The position numbers were made by a program, and so were the translations under genes. The notes below the pieces were generated by a model. It did no database searches and was not told the DNA's origin. It saw only the letters and a program-made list of their open reading frames with translations. A DNA stretch of 64,000 bases from Stenotrophomonas geniculata ATCC 19374 = JCM 13324 (GTDB lineage Bacteria; Pseudomonadota; Gammaproteobacteria; Xanthomonadales; Xanthomonadaceae), in the NCBI RefSeq assembly GCF_001431625.1, contig NZ_LLXT01000097.1, forward strand, positions 1-64,000. The letters are read 5' to 3'. Each line of letters begins with the position of its first letter. The stretch's first letter is position 1. Shown one piece after another: positions 41,880 to 53,026 of the stretch.

Positions 41880-43610
41880 TCAGCGCGCCGGGACGACCTG
41901 GGCACTGCCCACCGGATTGCGCGGGTCGCTGCCGCCGAACAGCTTGTTCGCCTTGCGGTCCCATTCCACGGTCTGCAGGTTGCCCCACACATGGCTGGAC
42001 CCGCGGCCGCCTGCAGCCACATTGCCCGGCAGGTCGATCTTGTGCCCCATCGCCTGCAGCTGCTTCACCGTCGCCGCGTCGAACGCATCGTCCTCGGCTT
42101 CGATCAGGTCCGGCAGCCACTGGTGGTGGTAGCGCGGCAGCGCGGCAACCTGCTGTGCATCCAGGCCGTCGTCGTAGCCGAGGATGCCCAGCAGCACCAT
42201 GGTGATGATGCGGCTGCCACCCGGGGTGCCCAGCACCACGACCTTGTCGGCGTTCTCCATGAAGGTCGGCGTCATCGAGCTGAGCATGCGCTTGCCCGGC
42301 TTCGGCGCATTGGCTTCATAGCCCATCACGCCGAACGCATTGGGCGTGCCCGGCTTCAGCGCGAAATCGTCCATCTCGTTGTTCAGCAGCACGCCGGTGC
42401 CCTTGGGAATCAACCCCGAGCCGTACAGCAGGTTGACGGTCTGGGTGGCGCCGACGCGGTTGCCGTCGCGGTCGATGATGGAGAAATGCGTGGTCTCGTC
42501 GTCTTCCAGCGGAGTCGGATTGCCCGACAGCAGGTCGCTGGGCGTGGCCTTCTCCGGATGGATGGTAGCGCGCAGGCCCTGTGCGTAATCCTTGCTGGTC
42601 AGCACCTTCTGCGGGATCTGCACGAAGTCCGGATCGCCGAGGAAGAAGGTGCGGTCGCGGTACGCGCGACGCATCGACTCCACCACCAGGTGGGTACGAT
42701 GCGCCGGGTCCATCTTCCTGATGTCCCAGCCTTCCAGGATCTGCAGCATGCTGGCCAGCGCGATGCCACCGGACGACGGCGGCGGCGCGGTGGTGATCTT
42801 CCAGCCGTTGTAATTGAAGACGATCGGCTCGCGCTGCTTCACGCGGTAGCCGGCCAACTCTTCGGCGCTCCATTTGCCGCCAGCCTGCTTCACGCCTGCC
42901 AGCAACAGCTTTCCGGTCTGGCCCTTGTAGAAGCCATCGAAGCCATCCGCGGCCAGGCGCTCCAGCGTCTGTGCCAGCTCCGGCTGCTTGAACAGGTCAC
43001 CGGTGGCGATCGGCTTGCCGTTGCGCAGGTAGACCTCGCGCGTGCCGGGATAGCGCTCCATCACTTCTCGGCGCGACGCATAGCCCTTGGCCATGCGGTC
43101 GTACACCGGGAAGCCTTCGCGCGCGATGCGGATCGCCGGCTGCAGCGATGCCGACAGCGGCAGCTTGCCGTGCTTGGCCGACAGCTCGACGAGCGCTGCA
43201 GGCAGGCCCGGGATACCGGCCGACCAGGCGCCGTTGACCGAACGATCACGGTCCAGGTTGCCCTGCTTGTCGAGGAAGGCCTGCGGAGTTGCCGCGGCCG
43301 GTGCGGTCTCGCGTGCATCCAGCATCACATCCTTGCCGGTGGCCGCGTCGTGCAGCAGGAAGAAGCCGCCGCCGCCCAGCCCGGAACTGATCGGCTCGAC
43401 CACCGCCAGCGTGGATGACACCGCGACCGCGGCATCGAAGGCGTTGCCGCCCTGCGCCAGGATATCGATACCTGCCTGGGTGGCCAGCGCGTGGCCGCTG
43501 GCAATGGCTGCGCCATCGGGGCGCTCGGCACGGGCCGGGCTGTCGGCCCAGGCCATCGGGCTCAGCAGCAGGCCGAGCAGCAACAGGGGGCGGACGATCA
43601 GCGTCTTCAT
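41880..43610 (-). CDS. ggt: Gamma-glutamyltransferase, periplasmic
   Basis: 576 residues from ATG 43610. Cleaves glutathione gamma-glutamyl bonds in the periplasm. Signal peptide (cleavage after AWA), then ATQAGIDILAQGGNAFDAAVA. Autoprocessing occurs before the catalytic Thr in DDETTHFSIID near residue 372, and GSGLIPKGTGVLLNNEMDDF and TPGGSRIITMVLL are the substrate-binding loops. Overlaps the ferredoxin stop (ATGA). Confidence 0.95.
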   Translation of the reverse strand: MKTLIVRPLLLLGLLLSPMAWADSPARAERPDGAAIASGHALATQAGIDILAQGGNAFDAAVAVSSTLAVVEPISSGLGGGGFFLLHDAATGKDVMLDARETAPAAATPQAFLDKQGNLDRDRSVNGAWSAGIPGLPAALVELSAKHGKLPLSASLQPAIRIAREGFPVYDRMAKGYASRREVMERYPGTREVYLRNGKPIATGDLFKQPELAQTLERLAADGFDGFYKGQTGKLLLAGVKQAGGKWSAEELAGYRVKQREPIVFNYNGWKITTAPPPSSGGIALASMLQILEGWDIRKMDPAHRTHLVVESMRRAYRDRTFFLGDPDFVQIPQKVLTSKDYAQGLRATIHPEKATPSDLLSGNPTPLEDDETTHFSIIDRDGNRVGATQTVNLLYGSGLIPKGTGVLLNNEMDDFALKPGTPNAFGVMGYEANAPKPGKRMLSSMTPTFMENADKVVVLGTPGGSRIITMVLLGILGYDDGLDAQQVAALPRYHHQWLPDLIEAEDDAFDAATVKQLQAMGHKIDLPGNVAAGGRGSSHVWGNLQTVEWDRKANKLFGGSDPRNPVGSAQVVPAR

Positions 43611-43888
43611 TCGGATGGGGGCTCCGCGTAGAGTTCGGGGTGATCGTGCTGCAGCTGGCGCAGCTTGGCCAGCAGCTGGTCTTCCGTTTCCACGATCTCC
43701 GGGTCCGGGTCGATGCACTCGACCGGGCAGACGACCACGCACTGTGGCTCGTCGAAATGACCGACGCATTCGGTACAGCGCGCAGGGTCGATCACGTAGA
43801 TGGTTTCACCCATCGAAATGGCCTGGTTCGGGCAGGCCGGCTCGCAGACGTCGCAGTTGACGCAGAGCTCGTTGATTTTCAGCGACAT
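43607..43888 (-). CDS. YfhL-type 2[4Fe-4S] ferredoxin
   Basis: 93 residues. First cluster CVNCDVCEPAC, then CP; second cluster CTECVGHFDEPQCVVVCPVEC with the long insertion between second and third Cys that marks YfhL/Alvin ferredoxins. Low-potential electron carrier. Sits in the order rsmD, coaD, lipoprotein, ferredoxin, ggt; coaD-ferredoxin pairing is common in proteobacteria. Confidence 0.93.
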   Translation of the reverse strand: MSLKINELCVNCDVCEPACPNQAISMGETIYVIDPARCTECVGHFDEPQCVVVCPVECIDPDPEIVETEDQLLAKLRQLQHDHPELYAEPPSE

Positions 43889-44020
43889 GGCGATACTCCT
43901 CGCCCGCGCCTTGGGACAAAGGACCGGCCAGCGCGGGCGCGCGGGCCGGTCAGGTCATCAGCGGCACCCTTGCGGGGTGCCGCCCGGGCCATGCCGGAGC
44001 ATGGCCGCCATGGCTCGGTA

Positions 44021-44512
44021 TTACTTGGCTTCGACGAAAATGTACTCGGCGCCGGTCGGCTGGACCGCCGCCTGCACGCGGGCGTTGTCGGCCGACTGGC
44101 CGATGAAGACGACGCGCACGCCCTTCATCGAATCCGGCGCCACGTCCTTGAACACGGCCTGGATCATGTCAGCCATCTTGCCCGAGGCCGACGAACCGAA
44201 GGCCAGCATGTTGCCCGGCTGCACGCCACGGGCCACGGCCTGGGTCGCGCTCTCGGTCTGGCGCTCGTACTTGGCCTGGAAGTCCGGGTCCGATTCCGGC
44301 GAGAGGTAGTACAGGAACGGGCTGTTGCTGATGTTGCCCATGTTCTGGATGGCCACTTCCTGCAGGTACTTCTTCCAGCCTGCATCGTCGTCCTTGGACG
44401 GCGCGACCAGGGCCTGCTTGGCCTCGTCGACCGGAGCGGCCTCTTCCTTCTTGCAGGCGGTGAAGGCCAGGGCCAACGAAGCGATCAGCATCGCGCGCAT
44501 GGTGGTGTTCAT
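44021..44512 (-). CDS. Lipoprotein of unknown function
   Basis: 163 residues. Lipobox FTAC (Cys20) then CKKEEAAPVDEA linker. The mature domain has a helical start (DDAGWKKYLQEVAIQNM) and a beta-alpha pattern ending GVRVVFIGQSADNARVQAAVQPTGAEYIFVEAK. Xanthomonad relatives are uncharacterised. Lies between coaD and the ferredoxin on the same strand, so probably in the same transcript. Confidence 0.75.
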   Translation of the reverse strand: MNTTMRAMLIASLALAFTACKKEEAAPVDEAKQALVAPSKDDDAGWKKYLQEVAIQNMGNISNSPFLYYLSPESDPDFQAKYERQTESATQAVARGVQPGNMLAFGSSASGKMADMIQAVFKDVAPDSMKGVRVVFIGQSADNARVQAAVQPTGAEYIFVEAK

Positions 44513-44572
44513 GGGTTTCCTCCCGGAATGGTGCGTGGTGTTGTACGTAATGGGGTGCGGGTACAGCGGGGC

Positions 44573-45687
<1,115 letters not shown>

Positions 45688-45945
45688 CGGCGCCCCCGGC
45701 GGGAGGTATTCGAGAATTTCAGCATGAGCGGGATTGTAGTTCGGCCGGGCGGCGCCCGGGGACGCGCCAACGCATACGCGCTGTCGCTCCCACGCTTCGC
45801 TGCGCGAAACGCGGGCCCCACTTACCAGCTTCCATACCCCCGCCGCTTCGCGGCCGCCCCCTGACTCAGGGGGCTCTACCCCAGACGCGATCCGATGCTC
45901 GACATACAGGCGGGGTCAGATTGGATTTCGATATCTGAGAGATTT

Positions 45946-46092
45946 CATCCACGCATGGCGTGGATCTACTGGCCGCCAGCCAACTGTCGAAAGCGGGGCA
46001 CTGTGGGTTTGCGGGGTGTGAGCGGCATGGATGCCGCGCCCAAGCCCCCATGGATGGGTTTACGGCGTCCCCGCAAACCCACAGTGCCCCGC
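45946..46092. repeat. Large cruciform-forming repeat upstream of htpG
   Basis: A perfect 24-bp inverted repeat (45993-46016 and 46069-46092) encloses two smaller hairpins, including GCGGCAT-GG-ATGCCGC, giving a three-way-junction shape. A SMAG-type palindrome (ATCCACGCATGGCGTGGAT, 45947-45965) precedes it. Apart from these and the htpG promoter area, the 45688-46264 gap holds no gene. Confidence 0.85.
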
Positions 46093-46186
46093 CATCCCAC
46101 GGAATGCCCGCTCTTGCCGTTGCTGTTGCAGTTGCGGTTGCTTCGGCCTCTGCAGGTGCAGGGCTGCAAGCCCTGCCGACCAACCC

Positions 46187-46212
46187 CTTGATTTCGGGAC
46201 AATCAGCCATAC
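46187..46212 (+). promoter_or_regulatory. Candidate sigma-32 heat-shock promoter of htpG
   Basis: CTTGATT (46187-46193) and CCATAC (46207-46212) are separated by 13 bases, near the heat-shock consensus CTTGAAA-N13-CCCAT. It lies 52 bases before the htpG start. Weak match, supported by gene identity. Confidence 0.4.
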
Positions 46213-46264
46213 CCCTTGGCGAGGCCGCACGCGCTGGCGCGGCATTGCACATGGAGCCCTATCG

Positions 46265-48157
46265 ATGACCGAGACCACCCAGACCGAAACCCTTGGCTTC
46301 CAGACCGAAGTCAAGCAGCTGCTGCAGCTGATGATCCACTCGCTGTACTCCAACAAGGAGATCTTCCTGCGCGAGCTGGTCTCCAACGCCGCCGACGCCG
46401 CCGACAAGCTGCGCTTCGAGGCCCTGACCCAGCCGGCTCTGCTGGAAGGCGACAGCGAACTGCGCGTGCGCGTCAGCTTCGACCCCGCCGCCCACACCAT
46501 CACCATCGAAGACAACGGCATCGGCATGAGCCGCGCCGAAGCCATCGCCCACCTCGGCACGATCGCCAAGTCCGGCACCGGCGACTTCCTGCGCCAGTTG
46601 TCGGGCGACCAGAAGAAGGATTCGCAGCTGATCGGCCAGTTCGGCGTCGGCTTCTACAGCGCCTTCATCGTCGCCGACGAAGTGGAAGTGACCTCGCGCC
46701 GCGCCGGCCTGGCTGCAGGCGAAGGCGTGCGCTGGACCTCGCGTGGCGAAGGCGATTTCGAAGTGGCCACCGTGGACAAGGCCGAGCGCGGCACCCGCAT
46801 CGTGCTGCACCTGAAGGAAGGCGAGCATGACTTCGCCGATGGCTGGCGCCTGCGCAGCATCCTCAAGAAGTACTCGGACCACATCGGCCTGCCGATCCAG
46901 ATGCCGAAGGAAGGCGGCGAAGAAGGCGCTGCGGTCGAATGGGAAACCGTCAACCGCGCCAGCGCGCTGTGGACCCGCCCGCGCACCGAGATCAGCGACG
47001 CCGAGTACACCGAGTTCTACAAGCACGTGGCACATGACCACAGCGACCCGCTGGCGTGGAGCCACAACAAGGTTGAAGGCAAGCTGGAGTACACCTCGCT
47101 GCTGTACGTGCCCGGCCGCGCGCCGTTCGACCTGTACCACCGTGACGCGCCCAAGGGCCTGAAGCTGTACGTGCAGCGCGTGTTCGTGATGGACCAGGCC
47201 GAGCAGTTCCTGCCGCTGTACCTGCGCTTCATCAAGGGCGTGGTCGATTCCAACGACCTGTCGCTGAACGTCTCGCGCGAGATCCTGCAGTCCGGCCCGG
47301 TCATCGATTCGATGAAGGCGGCGCTGACCAAGCGCTCGCTGGACATGCTGGAGAAGCTGGCCAACGACAAGCCCGAGCAGTACGCCACGTTCTGGAAGGA
47401 ATTCGGCCAGGTGCTGAAGGAAGGCCCGGCCGAGGACTACAACAACCGCGAGAAGGTGGCCGGCCTGCTGCGCTTCGCCTCCACCCGTGGCGAGGCCGAT
47501 GCGCAGACCGTGTCGCTGGCCGACTACATCGGCCGCATGACCGAAGGCCAGGACAAGATCTATTACCTGACCGGCGAGAGCTACAGCCAGGTGCGCAACA
47601 GCCCGCACCTGGAAGTGTTCCGCAAGAAGGGCGTGGAAGTGCTGCTGCTGACCGACCGCATCGACGAGTGGCTGATGGGCTACCTGACCGATTTCGACGG
47701 CAAGGGCTTCGTTGACATCGCCCGTGGCGACCTCGACCTGGGCGCGCTGGAAAGCGAGGCCGACAAGCAGGAACAGGAAGCGGCCGCGAAGGACAAGCAG
47801 GGCCTGGTGGAGCGCCTGAAGACGGTGCTGGGCGATGACGTGGCCGAGGTGCGCGTGTCGCACCGCCTGACCGATTCGCCGGCGGTCCTGGCCATCGGCG
47901 AACAGGACCTGGGCCTGCAGATGCGGCAGATCCTGGAGGCCAGCGGGCAGAAGGTGCCCGACAGCAAGCCGGTGCTGGAGATCAACCCCGGCCATCCGCT
48001 GATCGCCAAGCTGGATGCCGAAGGCGATGGCGCACGTTTCGACGACCTGAGCCGGGTGCTGTTCGACCAGACCGCGCTGGCCGCCGGTGACAGCCTGAAG
48101 GACCCGGGCGCCTACGTGGCGCGCCTGAACAAACTGCTGCTGGAGCTGTCGGCCTGA
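46265..48157 (+). CDS. htpG: Hsp90 chaperone HtpG
   Basis: 630 residues from ATG 46265. ATP-driven chaperone. ATPase motifs: [39 protein letters not shown] and [15 protein letters not shown]. The middle domain has the Arg of [10 protein letters not shown], and a C-terminal dimer domain ends at [16 protein letters not shown]. Normal length for a bacterial Hsp90. Single gene. Confidence 0.98.
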   Translation: MTETTQTETLGFQTEVKQLLQLMIHSLYSNKEIFLRELVSNAADAADKLRFEALTQPALLEGDSELRVRVSFDPAAHTITIEDNGIGMSRAEAIAHLGTIAKSGTGDFLRQLSGDQKKDSQLIGQFGVGFYSAFIVADEVEVTSRRAGLAAGEGVRWTSRGEGDFEVATVDKAERGTRIVLHLKEGEHDFADGWRLRSILKKYSDHIGLPIQMPKEGGEEGAAVEWETVNRASALWTRPRTEISDAEYTEFYKHVAHDHSDPLAWSHNKVEGKLEYTSLLYVPGRAPFDLYHRDAPKGLKLYVQRVFVMDQAEQFLPLYLRFIKGVVDSNDLSLNVSREILQSGPVIDSMKAALTKRSLDMLEKLANDKPEQYATFWKEFGQVLKEGPAEDYNNREKVAGLLRFASTRGEADAQTVSLADYIGRMTEGQDKIYYLTGESYSQVRNSPHLEVFRKKGVEVLLLTDRIDEWLMGYLTDFDGKGFVDIARGDLDLGALESEADKQEQEAAAKDKQGLVERLKTVLGDDVAEVRVSHRLTDSPAVLAIGEQDLGLQMRQILEASGQKVPDSKPVLEINPGHPLIAKLDAEGDGARFDDLSRVLFDQTALAAGDSLKDPGAYVARLNKLLLELSA

Positions 48158-48167
48158 TCGAGGCGGT

Positions 48168-48312
48168 GGTCGCCGGGCATGGCCCGGCGGTGCCTTGGTA
48201 GAGGCCAACCTTGGTTGGCGCCCCAAAAGCGTGCCAACCAAGGTTGGCACCTACCAGGGCGGGTCAAGCATGCCAACCAGGGTTGGCACCCACCAGGGGC
48301 GGCGGTTGGCGC
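48168..48312. repeat. SMAG repeat cluster after htpG
   Basis: Four palindromes in tandem: CGCCGGGCATGGCCCGGCG, GTAGAGGCCAACCTTGGTTGGCGCC, GTGCCAACCAAGGTTGGCAC and GCCAACCAGGGTTGGC, plus a half copy. They probably end htpG transcription. Confidence 0.8.
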
Positions 48313-48325
48313 CTGCCGAGGGGGT

Positions 48326-48631
48326 TCAGGCTTCGCGATCCAGCAGCGAGCCCAGCAACGGGTCCTGGCGGCGGATCACCGTGGCATTGGCGGCGAAGGC
48401 CAACACCTCGGCTTTCGCCGCGAGCAGATCTCCCAGCGGTGCACTGACATCGACATCGGCACCGGCAGGGGTCACCGAGGCCTGCACTCCGCCCTGCTCC
48501 ACCGCACTACGCTGCAGCTGCAGGCGCTGGGCATCCGGGGTCGCCAGATTGGCCACGTTGTGCGCGGCCAGCTGCACCCCCTGCTGGGCTGCACGCATGC
48601 CACCGCGTGCCGTTCCCATCACGTTGTTCAT
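48326..48631 (-). CDS. Small flagellar rod-like (FlgC-type) protein
   Basis: 101 residues. The N-terminus MRAAQQGVQLAAHNVANLATPDAQR is the rod/hook signature (normally ANNIANANTPGYK). The C-terminus AAKAEVLAFAANATVIRRQDPLLGSLLD is the paired terminal helix. The middle is only about 40 residues. So it is a minimal rod-type protein, outside any flagellar cluster. A degenerate flgC relic or a small conserved homologue are both possible. Confidence 0.65.
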   Translation of the reverse strand: MNNVMGTARGGMRAAQQGVQLAAHNVANLATPDAQRLQLQRSAVEQGGVQASVTPAGADVDVSAPLGDLLAAKAEVLAFAANATVIRRQDPLLGSLLDREA

Positions 48632-48760
48632 GGCGGTCTCCGGACCGCACTGCGCAGCCCTCCGGACCGGTTAACGGCCGATGGGCCGCAACCTTGAGCC
48701 CACATCGGCCCGACAGGCCCGAGTGGTAGCATATCCCCCTGATTTCAGCGCCTTTTGCCA

Positions 48761-50083
48761 ATGCTCAGTTTTTTCCGCCGCAAGAAGCCCCAGGATGCCC
48801 CCGCAGCGGAGGCACCCAAGACCCAGCACTACTCGGCTGAAGAGCTGGCGGCGGCGTTCCCGTCGGCCGCACCGGTCGAGGACAAGGAGCCTGCGCCGGT
48901 AGCCGCGCCGGCCGTGCCTGCCACGGTCGAGCCGCCCCCGGCAGCGGTCGCTCCAGTCGCTGTCGAGCCCACGCCGGTGATTCCGGCTCCAGCCGCGCCG
49001 GTTCCGGCAGCTCCAGCGCCGACGGCGCAGATCGACGTCGCCCCCGTTGCGACCCCGGCCATCGAACCTGCACCCGCGCCGCTGCCTGGGCCCACCCCGG
49101 CACCGGCACCGGTCACCGACGATCTGCCGGCCGCCGCCTCGGTCGACGCCGTGCCCGCAACTGCCGGCAAGCCCGGCTGGCGCGAGCGCCTGCGCAACAG
49201 CGTCATCGCGCGCAGCTTCGGTGGCCTGTTCTCGCGCAACCCCAAGCTCGACGACGACCTGCTGGACGAGCTGGAAACCGCACTGATCACCGCCGACGTC
49301 GGCGTGGGTGCCACCACCGATCTGGTCGAGAGCCTGCGCAAGCGCATGAAGTCGCGCGAGTTCGCCGACGCCAATGCACTGCTGGCCGCACTGCGCGCCG
49401 AGCTGATCGCGATCCTGCAGCCGGTGGCCAAGCCGCTGGTGATCGACCGCACTGCCAAGCCCTTCGTGGTACTGACCGTCGGCGTCAACGGCGTCGGCAA
49501 GACCACCACCATCGGCAAGCTGGCCAAGCGCTTCAAGGACGAAGGCCACAGCCTGATGCTGGCCGCCGGTGACACCTTCCGCGCCGCCGCCGTGGCCCAG
49601 TTGCAGGCCTGGGGCGAGCGCAATGGCGTGACCGTGGTCGCCCAGGGGCAGAACGCCGATGCCGCTTCGGTGGCGTTCGACGCACTGCAGGCCGGCAAGG
49701 CCCGCGGCACCTCGGTGCTGATCGCCGATACCGCCGGCCGCCTGCATACCCAGTCCGGCCTGATGAACGAACTGGGCAAGATCCGCCGCGTGCTCGGCAA
49801 GATCGACCCCACCGCGCCGCATGAGGTGCTGATGGTGATCGACGGCACCACCGGCCAGAACGCGCTGTCGCAGCTGCGCCAGTTCAATGCCGCAGTGAAC
49901 GTGACCGGCCTGGTGGTGACCAAGCTGGACGGCACCGCCAAGGGCGGCGTGGTGTTCGCGCTGGCCCGCGAGTTTGGCATTCCGATCCGCTTTGCCGGCA
50001 TCGGCGAGCGCCCGGAAGACCTGCGCGTGTTCGATCCGGAAGCCTTCGTCGACGCCCTGCTGCCTGAAGCGCTGGGTGCCTGA
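48761..50083 (+). CDS. ftsY: Signal recognition particle receptor FtsY
   Basis: 440 residues from ATG 48761. Docks ribosome-SRP complexes at the membrane. A 130-residue Ala/Pro/Val-rich N-terminal extension (the usual A domain is acidic) precedes the NG domain: GVNGVGKTTTIGKLAKRF (P-loop), DTFRAAAVAQLQ, DTAGRLHTQ and TKLDGTAKGGV. The basic start LSFFRRKKP may bind membrane. Divergent from the rod-like gene. Confidence 0.96.
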   Translation: MLSFFRRKKPQDAPAAEAPKTQHYSAEELAAAFPSAAPVEDKEPAPVAAPAVPATVEPPPAAVAPVAVEPTPVIPAPAAPVPAAPAPTAQIDVAPVATPAIEPAPAPLPGPTPAPAPVTDDLPAAASVDAVPATAGKPGWRERLRNSVIARSFGGLFSRNPKLDDDLLDELETALITADVGVGATTDLVESLRKRMKSREFADANALLAALRAELIAILQPVAKPLVIDRTAKPFVVLTVGVNGVGKTTTIGKLAKRFKDEGHSLMLAAGDTFRAAAVAQLQAWGERNGVTVVAQGQNADAASVAFDALQAGKARGTSVLIADTAGRLHTQSGLMNELGKIRRVLGKIDPTAPHEVLMVIDGTTGQNALSQLRQFNAAVNVTGLVVTKLDGTAKGGVVFALAREFGIPIRFAGIGERPEDLRVFDPEAFVDALLPEALGA

Positions 50084-50108
50084 TATACCGTGCAGCCACC
50101 GCACTCTG

Positions 50109-50160
50109 GTGCAGCCACCCATGGGGTGGCTCTACAAGGGTGAACCCACGGGTGGCTGCC
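50109..50160. repeat. SMAG repeat pair between ftsY and mutY
   Basis: GCAGCCACCCATGGGGTGGCT followed by a second, inverted copy GTGAACCCACGGGTGGCTGC with GTAG-type ends (CTAC). Confidence 0.75.
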
Positions 50161-50174
50161 TCTCTGGAACACCG

Positions 50175-51299
50175 ATGCCCCGCCAGCCGCACGCCAGCGC
50201 CGACACTGCCCAGCACGACGACTTCGTCGCCCGCCTGCTGCACTGGTTCGACGACCACGGCCGCCACGACCTGCCCTGGCAACACCCGCGCAGCCCCTAC
50301 CGGGTGTGGTTGTCGGAAATCATGCTGCAGCAGACCCAGGTGGCCACGGTCATCCCGTACTTCCAGCGGTTCCTGCAGCACTTCCCGACCCTGCCCGACC
50401 TTGCCGCCGCCAGCAACGACGCGGTGATGGCGCAGTGGGCCGGGCTCGGCTACTACGCCCGCGCACGCAACCTGCATGCCGCCGCAAAGCGCTGCGTGGA
50501 ACTGCATGACGGCGACCTGCCGCGAGATTTCGATGCACTGCACGCCCTACCCGGCATCGGCCGCAGCACTGCCGGCGCGATCCTCAGCCAAGCCTGGAAC
50601 GACCCGTTCGCGATCCTGGATGGCAACGTCAAGCGCGTGCTGAGCCGTTACCACGGCATCGACGGGTTTCCCGCCCTGCCGGCCATCGAGAAGCAGTTGT
50701 GGGCCATCGCCGGGGCGCACGTTGCGCAGGTCCCGGCCGGGCGCATGGCAGATTACACCCAGGCGCAGATGGATCTGGGCGCCACCGTCTGCAGTCGGGC
50801 CAAGCCGACATGCGTGATCTGCCCGCTGCAGGACAACTGCGTGGCACGCCGCGAAGGCCGCACCGCTGAGTTACCGACGCCCAAGCCCAGCAAGACCCTG
50901 CCCGAACGCGAAGCGGTCGCCCTGCTGTTGCGCGACGCCCAGCAGCGCGTGCTGCTGCAGAAGCGGCCGGATACTGGCATCTGGGCGCAGCTGTGGACGC
51001 TGCCGCAGGCCGAGACGGGCAGCGACCTGCAGGACTGGTTCGACACACATGTGGACGGCTCGCTGGAAGATGCCGACGAACTGCCGGTGCTGCAGCACAC
51101 CTTCAGCCACTACAAGCTGCATCTGCAGGTACTGTCGCGGCAGGTACACGGCCTGCGCGTGGAAGAACCCACGCTGCGCTGGGTGGCTGCCGACGAACTG
51201 CCCGCGCTGGGCCTTCCGGCGCCGATCCGCAAGCTGCTCGACGGCGCCACGATCAAGACGCCGAAACGAACCTCCAAGAAATCCCGCAACCACGAGTGA
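50175..51299 (+). CDS. mutY: A/G-specific adenine glycosylase
   Basis: 374 residues from ATG 50175. Removes adenine opposite 8-oxoguanine. [24 protein letters not shown], helix-hairpin-helix [13 protein letters not shown], catalytic Asp in [13 protein letters not shown], the [4Fe-4S] loop C-x6-C-x2-C-x5-C ([17 protein letters not shown]) and a C-terminal NUDIX-like 8-oxoG-reading domain. Followed 5 bases later by yggX, a common pair. Confidence 0.97.
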   Translation: MPRQPHASADTAQHDDFVARLLHWFDDHGRHDLPWQHPRSPYRVWLSEIMLQQTQVATVIPYFQRFLQHFPTLPDLAAASNDAVMAQWAGLGYYARARNLHAAAKRCVELHDGDLPRDFDALHALPGIGRSTAGAILSQAWNDPFAILDGNVKRVLSRYHGIDGFPALPAIEKQLWAIAGAHVAQVPAGRMADYTQAQMDLGATVCSRAKPTCVICPLQDNCVARREGRTAELPTPKPSKTLPEREAVALLLRDAQQRVLLQKRPDTGIWAQLWTLPQAETGSDLQDWFDTHVDGSLEDADELPVLQHTFSHYKLHLQVLSRQVHGLRVEEPTLRWVAADELPALGLPAPIRKLLDGATIKTPKRTSKKSRNHE

Positions 51300-51304
51300 G
51301 TGCC

Positions 51305-51574
51305 ATGCCCCGAACCGTCTTCTGCCAGTACGAACAACGCGATGCCGAGGGCCTGGACTTCGTGCCCTACCCCGGTGAGCTGGGCCAGCGCATCTTCAAC
51401 AACATCGGCAAGCAGGCCTGGGCCGCGTGGCTGGCGCACCAGACCATGCTGATCAACGAGAACCGGCTGTCACCGCGCACGCCGGAGCATCGCGCGTTCC
51501 TTGAAGGCGAACTGGTCAAGTTCCTGTTCGAGAAGGACGCGGAGAAGCCCGCAGGCTTCGTTCCGGAAGCCTGA
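51305..51574 (+). CDS. yggX: Iron-trafficking/oxidative damage protein YggX
   Basis: 89 residues. [37 protein letters not shown] (with the family Cys at residue 7), then [27 protein letters not shown]. Protects Fe-S proteins from oxidation. Its place right after mutY fits a shared role in oxidative damage. Confidence 0.96.
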   Translation: MPRTVFCQYEQRDAEGLDFVPYPGELGQRIFNNIGKQAWAAWLAHQTMLINENRLSPRTPEHRAFLEGELVKFLFEKDAEKPAGFVPEA

Positions 51575-51579
51575 CCTGC

Positions 51580-51641
51580 CGGTAGCGCCGGGCCATGCCC
51601 GGCGTCCAGGCATCCGCCGGGCATGGCCCGGCGCTACCCGT
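51580..51641. repeat. Head-to-head SMAG dimer
   Basis: GTAGCGCCGGGCCATGCCCGG and CCGGGCATGGCCCGGCGCTAC face each other, making a nearly 60-base inverted repeat between convergent genes. Confidence 0.8.
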
Positions 51642-52091
51642 TTATTTCCCGGATTCCTCGCGCTCCTGCACCTGCGCCTGGCGCAGCTCCTGTTCGGAAG
51701 CACGCAGCGCCTTCACGTCCAGCTTGCGGATGCTGTTGATGAAGCACGGCATGCGCGGGCCGCCGGTGGGGTCGCGCACCAGCACCTTGTCAAAGCGCGC
51801 CGAGACACGGTTCATCTGGCTGGTCAGGCCGATGGCGGTGGCATACGGCAGGTCCTGGCAGGGGCCTCTCAGCTCCAGCAGGTAGGCCTCGCTGGGACGC
51901 GTCCACACCGCCAGCGCGCTGTCACCCAGCTCGGTCCAGCCATTAAGGGTGCCGAAGAACTGCATGTCGTTCTGCGGCGCACCGGCGTGGGCACGGTAAA
52001 GGTCAAGCTTCTCGGCGCTGCTGAGCCGGCCGGTGGTGGCACAGGCGGCCAGGGCCAGGCAGAGGCCGGCCAGCAGAAGCGGGGTCTTCAT
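51642..52091 (-). CDS. Lipoprotein (DUF6491-like)
   Basis: 149 residues. Lipobox LAAC (Cys17). The mature domain has FFGTLNGWTELGDSALAVWTRPSEAYLLEL, then RGPCQDLPYA and MPCFINSIRKLDV with two Cys that may bridge. The C-terminal helix is Arg/Glu-rich. Xanthomonad proteins of this pattern have no known function. Confidence 0.7.
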   Translation of the reverse strand: MKTPLLLAGLCLALAACATTGRLSSAEKLDLYRAHAGAPQNDMQFFGTLNGWTELGDSALAVWTRPSEAYLLELRGPCQDLPYATAIGLTSQMNRVSARFDKVLVRDPTGGPRMPCFINSIRKLDVKALRASEQELRQAQVQEREESGK

Positions 52092-52184
52092 GGCGATCTC
52101 CTCGGGGAACTGTCGCCATCATGCGCTTGGCCTGGCAATGCCGGCGCGACGGCCGACGGCCCCATTCAGGCGCCGGTCGGCGGT

Positions 52185-52306
52185 CGACCAAGGTCGACCT
52201 CTGCCAAAGCGGGTCCAGAACATCGGATTCCGGTAGTCGCCAACCTTGGTTGGCGCTTGCCCTGCAGGAGCAGCCGACCAAGGTCGGCTTCCACCAGAGT
52301 CCGTCC
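52185..52306. repeat. SMAG repeats upstream side of lolD stop
   Basis: Palindromes GGTCGACCAAGGTCGACC, GCCAACCTTGGTTGGC and GCCGACCAAGGTCGGC lie between the lipoprotein start and the lolD stop. Confidence 0.75.
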
Positions 52307-52312
52307 GACCGC

Positions 52313-53026
52313 TCAGACGTCGGCGTGGGCCAGTGCGTGCAGGCGCCCTTCGCGCAGTTCCAGCACCCGGTCCAGGCGACGCGCCAGGCTGCGGTCATGG
52401 GTTACCAGCACCAGGCTGGTGTGACGTGCACGATTCAGCTCCAGCATCAGCTCGAACACCGTTGCAGCGGTGCGGTCATCCAGGTTGCCGGTCGGCTCGT
52501 CACCGAGCACGCAGGCCGGATGATTGACCAGTGCTCGCGCCACCGCAGCACGCTGGCGCTCGCCGCCGGACAGCTCGCCCGGCTTGTGGTCCAGGCGATG
52601 GCCGAGGCCAACCGCTTCCAGCAGCGTGGTGGCGCGGCTGCTCGCTTCGGCCACCGCGGTGCCAGCCAGCAGCACCGGCATCATCACGTTTTCCAGCGCG
52701 GTGAACTCCGGCAGCAGGTGATGGAACTGGTAGACGAAGCCCAGCGCCTGGTTGCGCAGCAGGCCGCGCGCGGTGTCCGACAGCGCCGACATGCGCTGGC
52801 CGGTCACATAGACCTCGCCCGCGGTCGGAATGTCGAGGCCACCCAGCAGGTGCAGCAGCGTACTCTTGCCGGCGCCGGAGGCACCGATGATCGCCACGGT
52901 TTCGCCGGCGGTCACGGTCAGGTCCAGGCCATCGAACACCGGGGTCTGCATGCGCCCTTCGGCGTAGGTCTTGCCCAGTGCTTCGGCGCGGATCACTTCA
53001 TCGCCGCGGTTGAAGACCTTATTCAT
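52313..53026 (-). CDS. lolD: Lipoprotein-releasing ABC ATPase
   Basis: 237 residues. Walker [19 protein letters not shown], signature [15 protein letters not shown], Walker [13 protein letters not shown]. Powers release of outer-membrane lipoproteins from the inner membrane to LolA. Overlaps the permease gene by 8 bases. Confidence 0.93.
   Translation of the reverse strand: MNKVFNRGDEVIRAEALGKTYAEGRMQTPVFDGLDLTVTAGETVAIIGASGAGKSTLLHLLGGLDIPTAGEVYVTGQRMSALSDTARGLLRNQALGFVYQFHHLLPEFTALENVMMPVLLAGTAVAEASSRATTLLEAVGLGHRLDHKPGELSGGERQRAAVARALVNHPACVLGDEPTGNLDDRTAATVFELMLELNRARHTSLVLVTHDRSLARRLDRVLELREGRLHALAHADV

Noticed and set aside
46259-48250. 663-residue frame opposite htpG
   Set aside because: Antisense shadow of htpG.
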